DNA of 41,502 nt from Blastococcus atacamensis (GCF_002938425.1 NZ_POQU01000024.1:1-41502); one strand, 5' to 3'. Shown: positions 30,366-39,483, counted from the stretch's first letter. The notes: generated by a model from the letters alone, not told the origin. A program made the numbers and translations.

Positions 30366-30979
30366 GGCCGGCCTACATCGACGAAGCGGACCCGGACGCC
30401 GGGTTGCAGCAGTGCCGCCGGCTCCCGTGCCAGGTCGAACACGGCGAGGTCGGTGCGGCCGATGAGCTGCCATCCGCCGGGTGACTCACGCGGATAGACG
30501 CCGCTGAACTCCCCGGCCAGGGCGACCGACCCGGCCGGCACCTTGGTGCGCGGAGACGCGCGGCGGGGCACGTCCCAACCACCGGAAGCCGACGTGAGGT
30601 AGCCGAAGCCGGGAGCGAAGCCGCTGAACGCCACCGTCCACTCCGCACCGGTGTGGCGACGAACGACGTCGGCCGGATCGAGTTCCAGCAGCGCGGCGAC
30701 GTCCGCGAGGTCCTCGCCGTCGTAGCGGACCGGGATCTCCACCAGGTTCCCGGCTGCGCGGCGGTCCCGCCGGGGCTTCGCCCGCCGGACCGCGACCTCG
30801 ACCTCCGACAGCGACGAGATGGCCGGGTCGGTCACCACGAGGACCGTCCGGGCGGCCGGGACGACGTCCACCACTCCCTGCGGAGTCTCCTCGTCGAGCG
30901 CGGCGTAGAGGGCCAGGACCTCGTCGAGCGAATCGACCTCCACCAGCAATGCCGTGGTGCCGCTCGGCAGGATTCGCAT
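30362..30979 (-). CDS. pxpB: 5-oxoprolinase subunit B (KipI-like)
   Basis: 205 residues, AHS1 domain. It has LPSGTTALLVEVDSLDEVLA at the start, IPVRYDGEDLADVAA, GFAPGFGYL and the VPAGSVALAGEFSGVYPRESPGGWQLIGRT run typical of PxpB. The ATG overlaps the pxpA stop by one base (TGATG). Middle gene of the pxpABC set. Confidence 0.93.
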   Translation of the reverse strand: MRILPSGTTALLVEVDSLDEVLALYAALDEETPQGVVDVVPAARTVLVVTDPAISSLSEVEVAVRRAKPRRDRRAAGNLVEIPVRYDGEDLADVAALLELDPADVVRRHTGAEWTVAFSGFAPGFGYLTSASGGWDVPRRASPRTKVPAGSVALAGEFSGVYPRESPGGWQLIGRTDLAVFDLAREPAALLQPGVRVRFVDVGRP

Positions 30980-31752
30980 CACGCCGTGAAGGGGGCCAGG
31001 GAGGCTCCCGCCCGGGTGAGCGCCTCCCGGACCTCCTGCGCGATCCGCACCGCTCCGGGCGTGTCCCCGTGGACGCAGATCGAGTCGGGCCGCAGCGTCA
31101 GCGAGCCGCCCGCCACGTCGGCGATCGGTTCCCCGGCGGCCATGGCGACGCAGCGCCGGGCGATCTCGTCCGCGTCGTGGAGCACCGCGCCGGGCAGGCG
31201 GCGGGACACGAGGGTGCCCTCGGGCGTGTACGCGCGGTCGGCGAACGCCTCGTGCACGACCGTCAGGCCGGCGGCCTGCGCCAGGCGCAGCCACGCCGAG
31301 CCGGGCAGCCCCATCACCGGCAGCGTCCGGTCGTAGTCGACGACGGCGCGGACCACGGCGGCCGCCTGCTCCTCGTGGGAGACGATGGCGTTGTACAGGG
31401 CTCCGTGCGGCTTCACGTACCGCACCCGCGATCCGGCGACGCGGGCGAAGGCCTCCAGGGCGCCGATCTGGTAGATGACCTCCTGGGTCAAGGCGTCGGG
31501 CTCGATGTCGATGAAGCGGCGTCCGAAGCCCGGCAGGTCGCGGTATCCCACCTGTGCCCCGATGGCGACCCCGGCGGCGGCGGCCCGCGCGCAGACGCGG
31601 CGCATGGTCGAGGCGTCGCCGGCGTGGAAGCCGCAGGCGACGTTGGCGCTCGTGACGATCCCCAGCAGCGCGTCGTCGTCCCCGAGCGTCCACTGGCCGA
31701 ACCCCTCGCCGAGGTCGGAGTTCAGATCGATGGTGGTGCCGCTGTCGGTCAT
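30979..31752 (-). CDS. pxpA: 5-oxoprolinase subunit A (LamB/YcsF family)
   Basis: 257 residues, the usual length. It starts with [12 protein letters not shown], then [26 protein letters not shown] and VKPHGALYN, all invariant in LamB/YcsF proteins, and VHGDTPGAV near the end. PxpA carries out the hydrolysis of phosphorylated 5-oxoproline. It begins 13 bases after the NRAMP-type transporter stop, so the transporter is probably part of the operon. Confidence 0.94.
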   Translation of the reverse strand: MTDSGTTIDLNSDLGEGFGQWTLGDDDALLGIVTSANVACGFHAGDASTMRRVCARAAAAGVAIGAQVGYRDLPGFGRRFIDIEPDALTQEVIYQIGALEAFARVAGSRVRYVKPHGALYNAIVSHEEQAAAVVRAVVDYDRTLPVMGLPGSAWLRLAQAAGLTVVHEAFADRAYTPEGTLVSRRLPGAVLHDADEIARRCVAMAAGEPIADVAGGSLTLRPDSICVHGDTPGAVRIAQEVREALTRAGASLAPFTA

Positions 31753-31765
31753 CGGAGTCCTCGGG

Positions 31766-33025
31766 TCAGGAGAAGAGCTCGATCACGGGCCGGACCGAGT
31801 TGGCGGCCAGGTACAGCGTCAGCAACCAGGCCAGCCATCCGACGACCAGCAGCCACCGGGGATAGCGGTACCCGTTCAGGAGGTCGGTGCGGCGGGTGGC
31901 CACCCAGAGCAGCACCGCGATGCCGAAGGGCAGCAGCAGGCCGTTGAACGCACCGGCGAAGACCAGCAGGGTCGTGGGCGGCGTGCCGACCAGCACGAAC
32001 GCCAGCGCGGTGACGGCGATGAACCCGCAGACCAGCAGGGTGCCGGTCCGGTCGCTGGTGGCGGTCCGGCTGGTGAGGAAGGAGACCGTCGTGTACGAGG
32101 CGCCGATGATGCTCGTGATCGCCGCCGCCCACAGGACGATGCCGAAGACCCGCAGGCCCACCTGGCCGGCCGCCTGCTGGAAGGCCGACGCCGCCTGGCT
32201 CCCCGGATCCAGCGCCGCGCCACCGGTGACGACGCCGAGGATGGCCAGGAACAGCACGACGCGCATGACGCCGGTGAGGACGATGCCGGTGACCGAGCCG
32301 CGGGTGATGTCCCGGACGTGCTCCGGTCCGGTGATGCCCGAGTCGAGCAGGCGGTGGGCACCGGCGTAGACGATGTACCCGCCGATCGTCCCGCCGATGA
32401 GGGTGGTGATCGCCAGGAAGCTGACCTCCTCGGGCAGGACGACGTTGCGCAGCGCGCGGCCGACCGGCGGATCGGAGGTGATCGCGATGTAGGCGGTCAG
32501 CCCGATCATCACCAGACCGAGCGCGACGACGATCCGGTCCACCGCCACGCCGGCCCGCCGGCTCAGGAAGATCCCGATCGCGATGAGGGCGGAGACGGCC
32601 CCGCCGACGCGCGGATCGAGCCCGAGCATGGCGTCGGTACCCAGGCCGGCGCCGCTGACGTTGCCCACGTTGAAGACCAGCCCGCCGGCCAGCAGCAGCG
32701 CGGCCATCACCCAGCCGAGCCCCGGGAGCACCAGGTTGCCCAGCTCCTGGGCGCGCCGGCCGGAGACGCCGATGACGCGCCACACGTTCAGCTGCAGAGC
32801 GATGTCGACGACGATCGAGGCGGCGATGGCGAAGGCGAAGGCGGCGCCGAGCTGCACGGTGAAGGCCGTCGTCTGCGTGATGAAGCCGGGACCGATGGCA
32901 GAGGTCGCCATGAGGAACATGGCGCCCAGCAACGTCGACCGCGTGCTCGCCGACATCTTCCCGGCAGCCGGTCCGGCGCCGGCGGGGCCAGGAGCCCGCG
33001 AACCGTCCTGCGGTGCGTGCGACAT
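31766..33025 (-). CDS. NRAMP-fold membrane transporter of the pxp operon (YcsG-like)
   Basis: 419 residues from the ATG at 33025, eleven membrane helices. It belongs to the NRAMP superfamily, but the metal-binding DPGN motif of helix 1 reads GPGFIT here ([13 protein letters not shown]), and the helix 6 MPH motif is not apparent. Loss of the metal motif is typical of the YcsG-type members found beside pxpABC in Bacillus and many actinobacteria, which are thought to import a non-metal substrate such as 5-oxoproline. First gene of the operon. Confidence 0.85.
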   Translation of the reverse strand: MSHAPQDGSRAPGPAGAGPAAGKMSASTRSTLLGAMFLMATSAIGPGFITQTTAFTVQLGAAFAFAIAASIVVDIALQLNVWRVIGVSGRRAQELGNLVLPGLGWVMAALLLAGGLVFNVGNVSGAGLGTDAMLGLDPRVGGAVSALIAIGIFLSRRAGVAVDRIVVALGLVMIGLTAYIAITSDPPVGRALRNVVLPEEVSFLAITTLIGGTIGGYIVYAGAHRLLDSGITGPEHVRDITRGSVTGIVLTGVMRVVLFLAILGVVTGGAALDPGSQAASAFQQAAGQVGLRVFGIVLWAAAITSIIGASYTTVSFLTSRTATSDRTGTLLVCGFIAVTALAFVLVGTPPTTLLVFAGAFNGLLLPFGIAVLLWVATRRTDLLNGYRYPRWLLVVGWLAWLLTLYLAANSVRPVIELFS

Positions 33026-33182
33026 CTGGGCTCCCGTGGCTGCGGACGTGCCGGTCGGCGGGGTCGCGCACCGGCCGGGGACCGACGATGCGCGGACCTT
33101 CTTCCGGAATGGAGTCTGGGCCACCTCCCCGGTGCGGCGCACGTCCGGACCGCCGGAAGGGTCCGGTTGCGACCGTGACGGG

Positions 33183-33188
33183 TAGGGG
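33183..33188 (+). promoter_or_regulatory. -10-like TAGGGG before the alpha/beta hydrolase gene
   Basis: TAGGGG lies 7 bases before the ATG at 33196, and no Shine-Dalgarno is present; a leaderless start is likely, though the box lacks the final T. Confidence 0.35.
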
Positions 33189-33195
33189 TGCCGGC

Positions 33196-34068
33196 ATGAC
33201 GAGTGCACCGGGCCCCCGGGAAGGCAGCATCCGGCTGGCCGACGGCCGGACGCTGGCGTATGCGGAGTACGGGGACCCCGACGGAACGGTGGTCCTCGGC
33301 TGCCACGGCTCACCGAGCTCCCGGCTGGAGCGGCACGTCGAGGACGCCGAGGACTACCGGCGCTGGGGCGTGCGGCTCGTCGTACCCGATCGGCCGGGGT
33401 TCGGGCGGTCGGACCCGCATCCCGGCCGCCGGGTCATGGACTGGCCGGGGGACGTCGAGCAGCTGCTCGACTCCCTGGGCGTCGACCGCTTCGCCACACT
33501 CAGCCTCTCCGGGGGCGCGGCCTACGCGCTGGCCTGCGCGCACACCTTCGGCGACCGGGTGCGGACCGTCGGCATCCTCGGGGGGGCGCCACCGCCCGAC
33601 GTCCCGTGGCCGTGGCCGCGCTGGGTGCCCTCGCGGGTGCGGGCCGGCCTGCACCGGCCCGCGCAGCTGGCCACGGTGCTGCGGCCGATCTTCGCGCCAC
33701 TGGGGCTGCGCCCCGAGCTGATCCCGCGCTACCTGCAGTTCCGCCTCAACGCCGCCGACCGGAAGGTGATCGGCCGCCCGGCGGTGCGGCGGGTCCTGGC
33801 CACGACCTTCGCCGAGGGGCTGCGCAACGGCACCGCCGCGCTGGCGGAGGACCGGGCGCTGCTCTTCCGGCCGTGGGGGTTCCCGCTGTCGACGGTGGGG
33901 CAGCGGGTGCACGTCTGGCACGGGACGCAGGACTGGCAGGTCCCCGTCGTGCTCGGACAGGTGCTCAGCACGATGCTGCCGGACTGCGCGGCGCACTGGA
34001 TGGCCGGTGAGGGGCACTTCCTCGTCTTCGACCACGCACGGGACATCTACCGGACGCTGCTGGAGTGA
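33196..34068 (+). CDS. Alpha/beta hydrolase
   Basis: 290 residues. The oxyanion segment is GCHGSPSSR (HG motif), the nucleophile elbow LSLSGGAAY with Ser, and the C-terminal catalytic His is in GEGHFLVF, with an acid in GTQDWQVP. A cap insertion (about 135-215) separates the core halves. Similar actinobacterial proteins are annotated simply as hydrolases, with epoxide hydrolase, haloalkane or ester activities possible. Convergent with prfC after 4 bases. Confidence 0.88.
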   Translation: MTSAPGPREGSIRLADGRTLAYAEYGDPDGTVVLGCHGSPSSRLERHVEDAEDYRRWGVRLVVPDRPGFGRSDPHPGRRVMDWPGDVEQLLDSLGVDRFATLSLSGGAAYALACAHTFGDRVRTVGILGGAPPPDVPWPWPRWVPSRVRAGLHRPAQLATVLRPIFAPLGLRPELIPRYLQFRLNAADRKVIGRPAVRRVLATTFAEGLRNGTAALAEDRALLFRPWGFPLSTVGQRVHVWHGTQDWQVPVVLGQVLSTMLPDCAAHWMAGEGHFLVFDHARDIYRTLLE

Positions 34069-34072
34069 CGCC

Positions 34073-35686
34073 TCAGCCCAGCTGCGCGGCCACCAGCGGC
34101 TCAAGGGTGATGGTGGAGTGCCGCTGCTGCAGCATCCGCAGCGCCCACTTGTCGGTGAACAGCGCCAGCAGCTCGCCGTTGGGGCGCTGCACGACCTCGG
34201 TCCCGCCGGAGGCGGTGACCAGCGGCACGGACGCCTCGTCGGTGCGCATCGCGATGCTGTAGGGCAGCCGGTCGAGATGCACCGCGGCGTTGAACTCGTG
34301 CTCCATGCGGTGCGTGGCCACCTCGAACTGCATGGGCCCGACGACGGCGAGGACGGGGGAGCCGTCGCCGCGGCGCTCGGAGCGCAGCACCTGGACCACG
34401 CCCTCGGAGTCCAGCTGCTCGATACCCTTGCGGAACTGCTTGTGCTTGGCGGTGTCCTTGCTCCGCACGACGGCGAAGTGCTCCGGGGCGAACGTGGTCA
34501 GCGGCGGGAAGGTGACCGGCTTCTCGCTGTACAGGCTGTCGCCCACACCGAGCGCGGAGGCGTTCACCAGGCCGACGACGTCACCGGGGTAGGCGAGGTC
34601 GACCACCTCGCGCTCCCGGCCGAACACCTGCTGGGCGTACTTGGTGGCGAACGGGCGCTTGGTGCGCCCGTGGGTGACCACCATGCCGCGCTCGAAGACG
34701 CCGGAGCAGATCCGGATGTAGGCCAGCCGGTCGCGGTGCGCGGCGTCCATCCCGGACTGCACCTTGAAGACGAAGGCGCTGAACGGGGCGGCGAGATCGC
34801 GGACCGCGCCCTCGGCGTCGGGGCGGCCGGTCGGGGCCGGCGCCAGGTCGACCAGGGTGTCCAGCAGCGCGCCGACGCCGAAGTTCGACACCGCCGAGGC
34901 GAACAGGACCGGTGTGCTCACCCCGCCGAGGAAGGACTCCTGGTCGTGGTTCTGGCCGGACTCGGTCAGGAGCTCGGCCTCCTCCTGGGCCTGCAGCCAG
35001 ACGTCGCCCTCCTGCGCCGCGGCCTCCTCGGCGGTGAGCAGCTCCTCCGGGGCGATGGTCGCGCCACCGGCGGTGCGGGTGAAGCGGCGGAAGTCGCCGG
35101 TACGGCGGTCGAGCACGCCGCGGAAGTCCCCGGCGATGCCCACCGGCCAGGTCAGCGGGGTCGGGGTGAGCCCGGTGCGCTCGGCGATCTCGTCCATCAG
35201 CTCGAGGGCGTCCTTGCCCGGGCGGTCCCACTTGTTGATGACCGTGAGGATCGGGATGCCCCGGTGCTTGCAGACGGCGAAGAGCTTCATGGTCTGCGCC
35301 TCGAGGCCCTTGGCGGCGTCGACGAGCATCACCGCGGCGTCCACCGCGGTCAGCACCCGGTAGGTGTCCTCGGAGAAGTCGGCGTGCCCGGGGGTGTCGA
35401 GCAGGTTCACGACGGCGTCGCGGTAGCCGAACTGCAGGGCGGCCGAGGTGATCGAGATGCCGCGGTCGCGCTCCATCTCCATCCAGTCGCTGACCGTGCC
35501 GCGCCGACCGGCCTTGCCGTGCACGGCACCGGCCTGGCCGATGACGCGGGCGTGCAGGGCGAGCGCCTCGGTGAGGGTCGACTTGCCGGCGTCCGGGTGG
35601 CTGATGACGGCGAAGGTGCGCCGCCGGGCGGCCTCCTCGACCGCCGTCCCGGCGGATTCACGGGTCGGGGAAGGAGCGGCGGTCAC
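34073..35686 (-). CDS. prfC: Peptide chain release factor 3
   Basis: 537 residues, full length. GTPase motifs: P-loop SHPDAGKST (29-37), G3 DTPGH (97-101), G4 NKWD (151-154). The RF3-specific patterns KAGRRGTVSDWMEMERDRGISITSA and VFKVQSGMD follow. RF3 recycles RF1/RF2 from the ribosome after termination. The GTG at 35686 has no Shine-Dalgarno but a TAGCGT box 7 bases upstream, indicating a leaderless transcript. It is directly downstream of the spermidine-synthase-like gene but with its own promoter. Confidence 0.96.
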   Translation of the reverse strand: MTAAPSPTRESAGTAVEEAARRRTFAVISHPDAGKSTLTEALALHARVIGQAGAVHGKAGRRGTVSDWMEMERDRGISITSAALQFGYRDAVVNLLDTPGHADFSEDTYRVLTAVDAAVMLVDAAKGLEAQTMKLFAVCKHRGIPILTVINKWDRPGKDALELMDEIAERTGLTPTPLTWPVGIAGDFRGVLDRRTGDFRRFTRTAGGATIAPEELLTAEEAAAQEGDVWLQAQEEAELLTESGQNHDQESFLGGVSTPVLFASAVSNFGVGALLDTLVDLAPAPTGRPDAEGAVRDLAAPFSAFVFKVQSGMDAAHRDRLAYIRICSGVFERGMVVTHGRTKRPFATKYAQQVFGREREVVDLAYPGDVVGLVNASALGVGDSLYSEKPVTFPPLTTFAPEHFAVVRSKDTAKHKQFRKGIEQLDSEGVVQVLRSERRGDGSPVLAVVGPMQFEVATHRMEHEFNAAVHLDRLPYSIAMRTDEASVPLVTASGGTEVVQRPNGELLALFTDKWALRMLQQRHSTITLEPLVAAQLG

Positions 35687-35693
35687 GGAGGAA

Positions 35694-35699
35694 ACGCTA
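35694..35699 (-). promoter_or_regulatory. -10 box TAGCGT of the leaderless prfC gene
   Basis: Minus-strand TAGCGT at 35699-35694, then 7 bases, then the GTG of prfC at 35686. It lies in the 20-base gap after the upstream operon's last stop. Confidence 0.6.
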
Positions 35700-35706
35700 C
35701 TAGGCG

Positions 35707-37260
35707 TCAGCCGGAGTACCCGGCACGCATGTCCTCGACGATCAGTGGCCGGTCCAGCGTCGAGGGGGTCAGCCGCTGCCTCGGCCGGTCGGCCGGGAAG
35801 ACGGCGGAGGCGTCGAGCACGGCGTCGTCGAGGAACCGCGGAGCCGGGGCCGACGGCGAGAGCGCGGGCTCGGGTGGCACGCTGCCCGCCTGGGCCAGGG
35901 CGAAGCCCCAGTCGCCGAAGCTCGGCACGTGCACGTGGTAGGGCGTCGTCGCCAGACCGGCCGCGTCCAGGGTCGAGACGGTGCGCCAGAAGGCGGTCGG
36001 CGTGGAGTAGGCGCTGCCGGCCTGGACGGTGACCAGCCCCCCGGGCGCCAGCGCGGCGGCCACCAGGCCGTAGAACTCCTCGGAGTACAGGCGCCCCAGC
36101 ACCGGGGTGTCCGGATCGGGCATGTCGACGACGACGGCGTCGAAGCCCTCGGCCGCCGGCGTACGCAGCCAGCGGAAGGCGTCGTCGGTCACGACCTGCA
36201 CCCGCGGATCGTCCAGCGCGCCGCCGTTGAGCGCGGCAAGCCGCGTGCGGGCCAGCGCGATCACCGCCGGGTCCAGCTCCACCTGCACCACCTCGCGCAC
36301 CGACGGGTGCCGCAGCACCTCTCGGGCGGCCAGGCCGTCGCCGCCACCGAGGATGAGCACCCGCGCGGGATCGCGGGCCAGGACCGGGTGCACCAGCGAT
36401 TCGGTGTAGCGGTACTCGTCGCGGCTGGAGAACTGCAGGTCGCCGTCGAGGTAGAGCCGCACGTCGCCGGCCCGGTCGGTGAGCACGATCTCCTGGTAGC
36501 GGGACCGCTCCGCGGCGACCACCGGGTCGTCGTAGAGGCGCTGGCGGGTCGTGGTCTCGATGTCGCGGGCCCGGAACAGCAGGACGCCCAGGACGGCCGC
36601 CGCGACGAGCAGGGCGGCGGTCGCCGCGCGGAGGGCCCGGGTGCCCAGCTGCGGCCGCAGGAGCAGGGCGGCCACGACCGCGGCGGCGAGCAGGTTGACC
36701 ACGCCGGTCAGCGCCGCGCCGCGGATCTGCCCGGCCGTCGGCAGCAGCAGGAACGGCCAGGCCAGCCCGCCGATCAGTGCACCGGCGTAGTCGGCGGCGT
36801 TCAGGTCGGCCAGCAGCTTGCCCGACCCCTCGGCGTCGATGCCGGGCCGGCCGGTCTGCAGCAGGGTCATGAGCAGCGGCACCTCGGCGCCGACGAGCAC
36901 CCCGATGACCGCGGTGGCCACCAGCAGCACGGCGGAGCTGGTCCCGTAGAAGGAGAACGACACGTAGAGGGTGACGGCGCTGAGCCCACCCACGACGCCG
37001 AGCAGGATCTCCACCGCGACGAAGGTGGCGGCGGGGCGGTGCAGGAACGGCTTGACCAGCAGCGCACCGGCGCCGAGCGCGGCGACGAAGCCGGCCACGA
37101 TCAGCGAGGTCTGGGTGATCCCGCCGCCGACCAGGCCGGCCGAGAGGGTGAGCAGGACCAGCTCGTAGATCAGCCCGCAGGCCGCGCACACCGCCACGGC
37201 GGCGAGCAGCAGCGGCCGGGCACGCGGCCCGACCGCCGCCGCCGGCGCAGCGGGAGTCAC
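35707..37260 (-). CDS. Membrane-fused spermidine-synthase-like protein (polyamine aminopropyltransferase family)
   Basis: 517 residues from the GTG at 37260. Residues 15-230 form about seven membrane helices of the type fused to bacterial spermidine synthases (LIYELVLLTLSAGLVGG at the first helix). Residues 245-490 are a spermidine-synthase/methyltransferase domain: RYQEIVLTD, YLDGDLQFSSRDEYRYTESLVHP, glycine motif ILGGGDGLAAREVL, acidic VVQVELDPAVI and VVVDMPDPDTP, in which the catalytic Asp normally sits, YSEEFYGLV. The substrate is unknown. It is the last of five genes in a tight operon with DUF350, DUF4247, DUF2617 and DUF4178. Confidence 0.85.
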   Translation of the reverse strand: MTPAAPAAAVGPRARPLLLAAVAVCAACGLIYELVLLTLSAGLVGGGITQTSLIVAGFVAALGAGALLVKPFLHRPAATFVAVEILLGVVGGLSAVTLYVSFSFYGTSSAVLLVATAVIGVLVGAEVPLLMTLLQTGRPGIDAEGSGKLLADLNAADYAGALIGGLAWPFLLLPTAGQIRGAALTGVVNLLAAAVVAALLLRPQLGTRALRAATAALLVAAAVLGVLLFRARDIETTTRQRLYDDPVVAAERSRYQEIVLTDRAGDVRLYLDGDLQFSSRDEYRYTESLVHPVLARDPARVLILGGGDGLAAREVLRHPSVREVVQVELDPAVIALARTRLAALNGGALDDPRVQVVTDDAFRWLRTPAAEGFDAVVVDMPDPDTPVLGRLYSEEFYGLVAAALAPGGLVTVQAGSAYSTPTAFWRTVSTLDAAGLATTPYHVHVPSFGDWGFALAQAGSVPPEPALSPSAPAPRFLDDAVLDASAVFPADRPRQRLTPSTLDRPLIVEDMRAGYSG

Positions 37261-37265
37261 GCCGC

Positions 37266-37730
37266 TCAGGACAGCGCGGCGGCGTTCACCGCGGCGATCG
37301 CGACGAGGCTGGCGCCGATGGCCCAGGCCGTGCCGGTCATCTGCGGGGTGTTGACGACGTCGCGCAGGTGGCCGGGCACGAAGGCGTCGAGCAGCCGGAG
37401 CGCGACGGCCTGCAGCACGACACCGAGCAGCCCGTAGACGGCCGAGTCGACCAGCCCCTGGCCCAGGTTGTCGTCGCTGGTCAGAATGGCGGTGACCACG
37501 ATGACGGCCAGCGCCAGGTGGTTGGCACCCAGCAGGATCGCCGCGTTGGGATTGCGGTCGGTGTAGACCTGGGTGCGCAGGTTGCCCGGGGTGAGCAGGT
37601 CCAGCGCCAGGAAACCCAGCGCCAGCACCGCCGCACCGATGGCGAAGTAGAGCAGGGTGGCGAGGACGCCGTCGCCGAGCGCACCGCCGTCGACGCTGCC
37701 GAACTCGAGCGCCTGCCATGTGGTCGTCAC
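37266..37730 (-). CDS. DUF350 (YjfL-like) integral membrane protein
   Basis: 154 residues from the GTG at 37730 (AGGAGA about 9 bases upstream). Four membrane helices arranged as two similar halves, each with a helix pair: LLYFAIGAAVLALGFLALDLLTPG and AVYGLLGVVLQAVALRLLDAFVPG share the LxLxD-xx-xPG pattern typical of DUF350. In E. coli the relative YjfL sits beside a PspA-like protein and a glutathionylspermidine-synthase homologue. It ends 5 bases before the spermidine-synthase-like start, so the two are almost certainly co-translated. Confidence 0.88.
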   Translation of the reverse strand: MTTTWQALEFGSVDGGALGDGVLATLLYFAIGAAVLALGFLALDLLTPGNLRTQVYTDRNPNAAILLGANHLALAVIVVTAILTSDDNLGQGLVDSAVYGLLGVVLQAVALRLLDAFVPGHLRDVVNTPQMTGTAWAIGASLVAIAAVNAAALS

Positions 37731-37782
37731 GTCGGGATCTCTCCTGGATTCGGGTGGTGGGGGTGGGAGGTCCGGAGGGAGG

Positions 37783-38190
37783 TCACTTGCCGTCGCCGGG
37801 GCCGCCGTCGCCGCCCGCGCCCGCGGGGGAGCCGGGCCGGAACCCCGGGCCGAGGAAGGCGAAGAAGCCGCCGCGGTAGCGGCCGTCGAGGTCCTCCACC
37901 CGCACCGTCGCACCGTCGGTGGCGGGGCTGACGATCACGATGTCGTCGCTGTAGCGGAGGTACTCGTTGCCGCCGTCGGCCTGCCGCTCGGCGGGCGGCA
38001 CGGCGTCGGCGATGGCCGCGGTCGTCGTGCCGACGGGATCGGCGGAGGAGTAGGTCGCGGTGTCCCCGTCGGAGCTGGTCTGCCGGTAGGTGTCCTCGAG
38101 GAAGCCGCGGACCTGCGTGCCGCTTCCGCAGCCGGTCAGCAGGACGACGGCGGCCAGCGCGAGGGCGGCCGGCCGGCGGGAAGCGCTCAT
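37783..38190 (-). CDS. DUF4247 lipoprotein
   Basis: 135 residues. A lipoprotein signal peptide is plain: basic start, hydrophobic stretch and lipobox LLTGC with the lipidated Cys at about residue 22. The mature part carries VRGFLEDTYRQTSSDGDTATYSS, then EYLRYSDDIVIVSP and a DLDGRYRGGFFAFLGPGF segment typical of DUF4247, and a Gly-rich end. It would be anchored on the outer face of the membrane. The ATG at 38190 overlaps the DUF2617 stop by 4 bases. Confidence 0.85.
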   Translation of the reverse strand: MSASRRPAALALAAVVLLTGCGSGTQVRGFLEDTYRQTSSDGDTATYSSADPVGTTTAAIADAVPPAERQADGGNEYLRYSDDIVIVSPATDGATVRVEDLDGRYRGGFFAFLGPGFRPGSPAGAGGDGGPGDGK

Positions 38191-38696
38191 GGGATCCACC
38201 TGCTGCTCGTCGTGACGATCTCCCCGGTGTCGCCGTCGGGGTAGAGGTGCCAGGTGTCCCAGGCCCAGCCGCCACCGGCGAGGGGCTGCGCGGTCAGCGC
38301 CGTCAGCGCGCCCGCCGAGCCGGGGAAGGCACCGAGCAGCCAGCCGGGCTCGGTGGCGGCGCGGCCGCGCAGCCGGTCGGCCGTGGCGTCCAGCTCGGCG
38401 CAGCCGACGCGGACGACGGCCGACGTGAGCTCGTAGCCGGCGGTCCGGTGGGAGCGGGGGAGCGGTTGCCCACCGGCGTGGACGGCGTCGCAGGAGATCT
38501 CCTCGGTGAGCCGGGAGCCCCCCGAGCGCGCGGTCACCACGTGGGACGCCCCGAGCACCCCGAGCACGATCTCGCCGCCGGCCCCGTCGGGGAGCCGCAG
38601 CCGTGCCAGGGGCTCGGGCGCGGGCCGGTCGAGCAGCAGGCCCAGGGCGGCCGCGGCGACGTCGCGTGGTTCCACGTCGAGCACGTGGAGGCTCAC
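38187..38696 (-). CDS. DUF2617 protein
   Basis: 169 residues from the GTG at 38696 (GTGA overlap with the DUF4178 stop). Soluble, no signal peptide. Recognisable segments: EIVLGVLGASHVVTARSGG, LTEEISCDAVH, WAWDTWHLYPDGDTGEIVTTSSRW near the C-terminus. The C-terminal part reads like a recognition or binding domain that handles a sheet-rich ligand; its biochemistry is unknown. Second gene of the operon. Confidence 0.8.
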   Translation of the reverse strand: MSLHVLDVEPRDVAAAALGLLLDRPAPEPLARLRLPDGAGGEIVLGVLGASHVVTARSGGSRLTEEISCDAVHAGGQPLPRSHRTAGYELTSAVVRVGCAELDATADRLRGRAATEPGWLLGAFPGSAGALTALTAQPLAGGGWAWDTWHLYPDGDTGEIVTTSSRWIP

Positions 38697-39310
38697 GGCG
38701 TCTCGGAGGTGCGGTGGTAGACGGTCAGCTCGCCGCGGCTGACCGCGCGCCCGGTGGAGACCTCCCACGACTGGGTCGGAGCCCAGCGCTCGAAGGCGAT
38801 CAGGCCGGTCTTGTCCGCCGTCGCGTAGTCGGCGTACTCCACGGTGCCCGTCGGCGGCGTCCCGGTGGTGCCCTCGGCGGTGTAGCTGGCCCGGCCGCGC
38901 TCGATCTGCCGGTGCACCCGGTCGTCGAGGACGACGTCGCCGCCGGGTTCCAGGTTCGTGCCCTCGCGGCGCATCCAGAGGGTCATCTCCAGATCGCCCT
39001 CGTCGTCCTCGACGGTGAGCCAGCGGCGGCCGGTGGACCCGTCGAGCAGGTGCTCACGCCACGTCATGCCGCCCTCCTCCAGCACGATCGTGCCGCGGAC
39101 GACGTGGTCGATGCCGGCGTAGGTGATCACGTCGCCGACCCCGATCCGGTGCGGGTCGTAGATGTCGGGCTCGTCGGCGAGCGGGTCCACCCGGGGCTGT
39201 GGCCGGGCAGCGCGGGCCAGGTTGCGGCGGCGCAGGACCAGGATGACCGCGGCGAGGACCGCGAGGGCGACCAGCACGACGATCAGCAGGACGAGGAGCA
39301 CGTCGGGCAT
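38693..39310 (-). CDS. DUF4178 membrane-anchored protein
   Basis: 205 residues. One N-terminal membrane helix ([19 protein letters not shown]) is followed by RRR, so the rest lies in the cytoplasm. The DUF4178 domain starts at about 55 with [13 protein letters not shown] and continues through [29 protein letters not shown] and [22 protein letters not shown]. This domain is all-beta and its role unknown. The ATG at 39310 has GGAGG 7 bases upstream. First gene of the five-gene operon. Confidence 0.85.
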   Translation of the reverse strand: MPDVLLVLLIVVLVALAVLAAVILVLRRRNLARAARPQPRVDPLADEPDIYDPHRIGVGDVITYAGIDHVVRGTIVLEEGGMTWREHLLDGSTGRRWLTVEDDEGDLEMTLWMRREGTNLEPGGDVVLDDRVHRQIERGRASYTAEGTTGTPPTGTVEYADYATADKTGLIAFERWAPTQSWEVSTGRAVSRGELTVYHRTSETP

Positions 39311-39483
39311 TCCAGCGGCCTCCGGCGGGTCGGGAGTCGGGCCGCGCCGAACCTATCGCGGCGCACGGCTGCGGCGACCGTCGCGGGTGCCGACGGAAAA
39401 GTCGTTCGCGACCGCTCAGTTCCGCGAGGAGAGTCCGTCGGACTGGGAGAAGACGCCGGCGACCGGACCTGGGCGAGGACCTC
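39311..39483. promoter_or_regulatory. Divergent region between the DUF4178 operon and the ABC exporter
   Basis: 173 bases with no gene. It must contain the promoter of the minus-strand DUF operon and of the plus-strand ABC pair. GAGGA stands 4-5 bases before the ATG at 39484. No clear palindrome or TAnnnT with obvious phasing was found. Confidence 0.35.
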
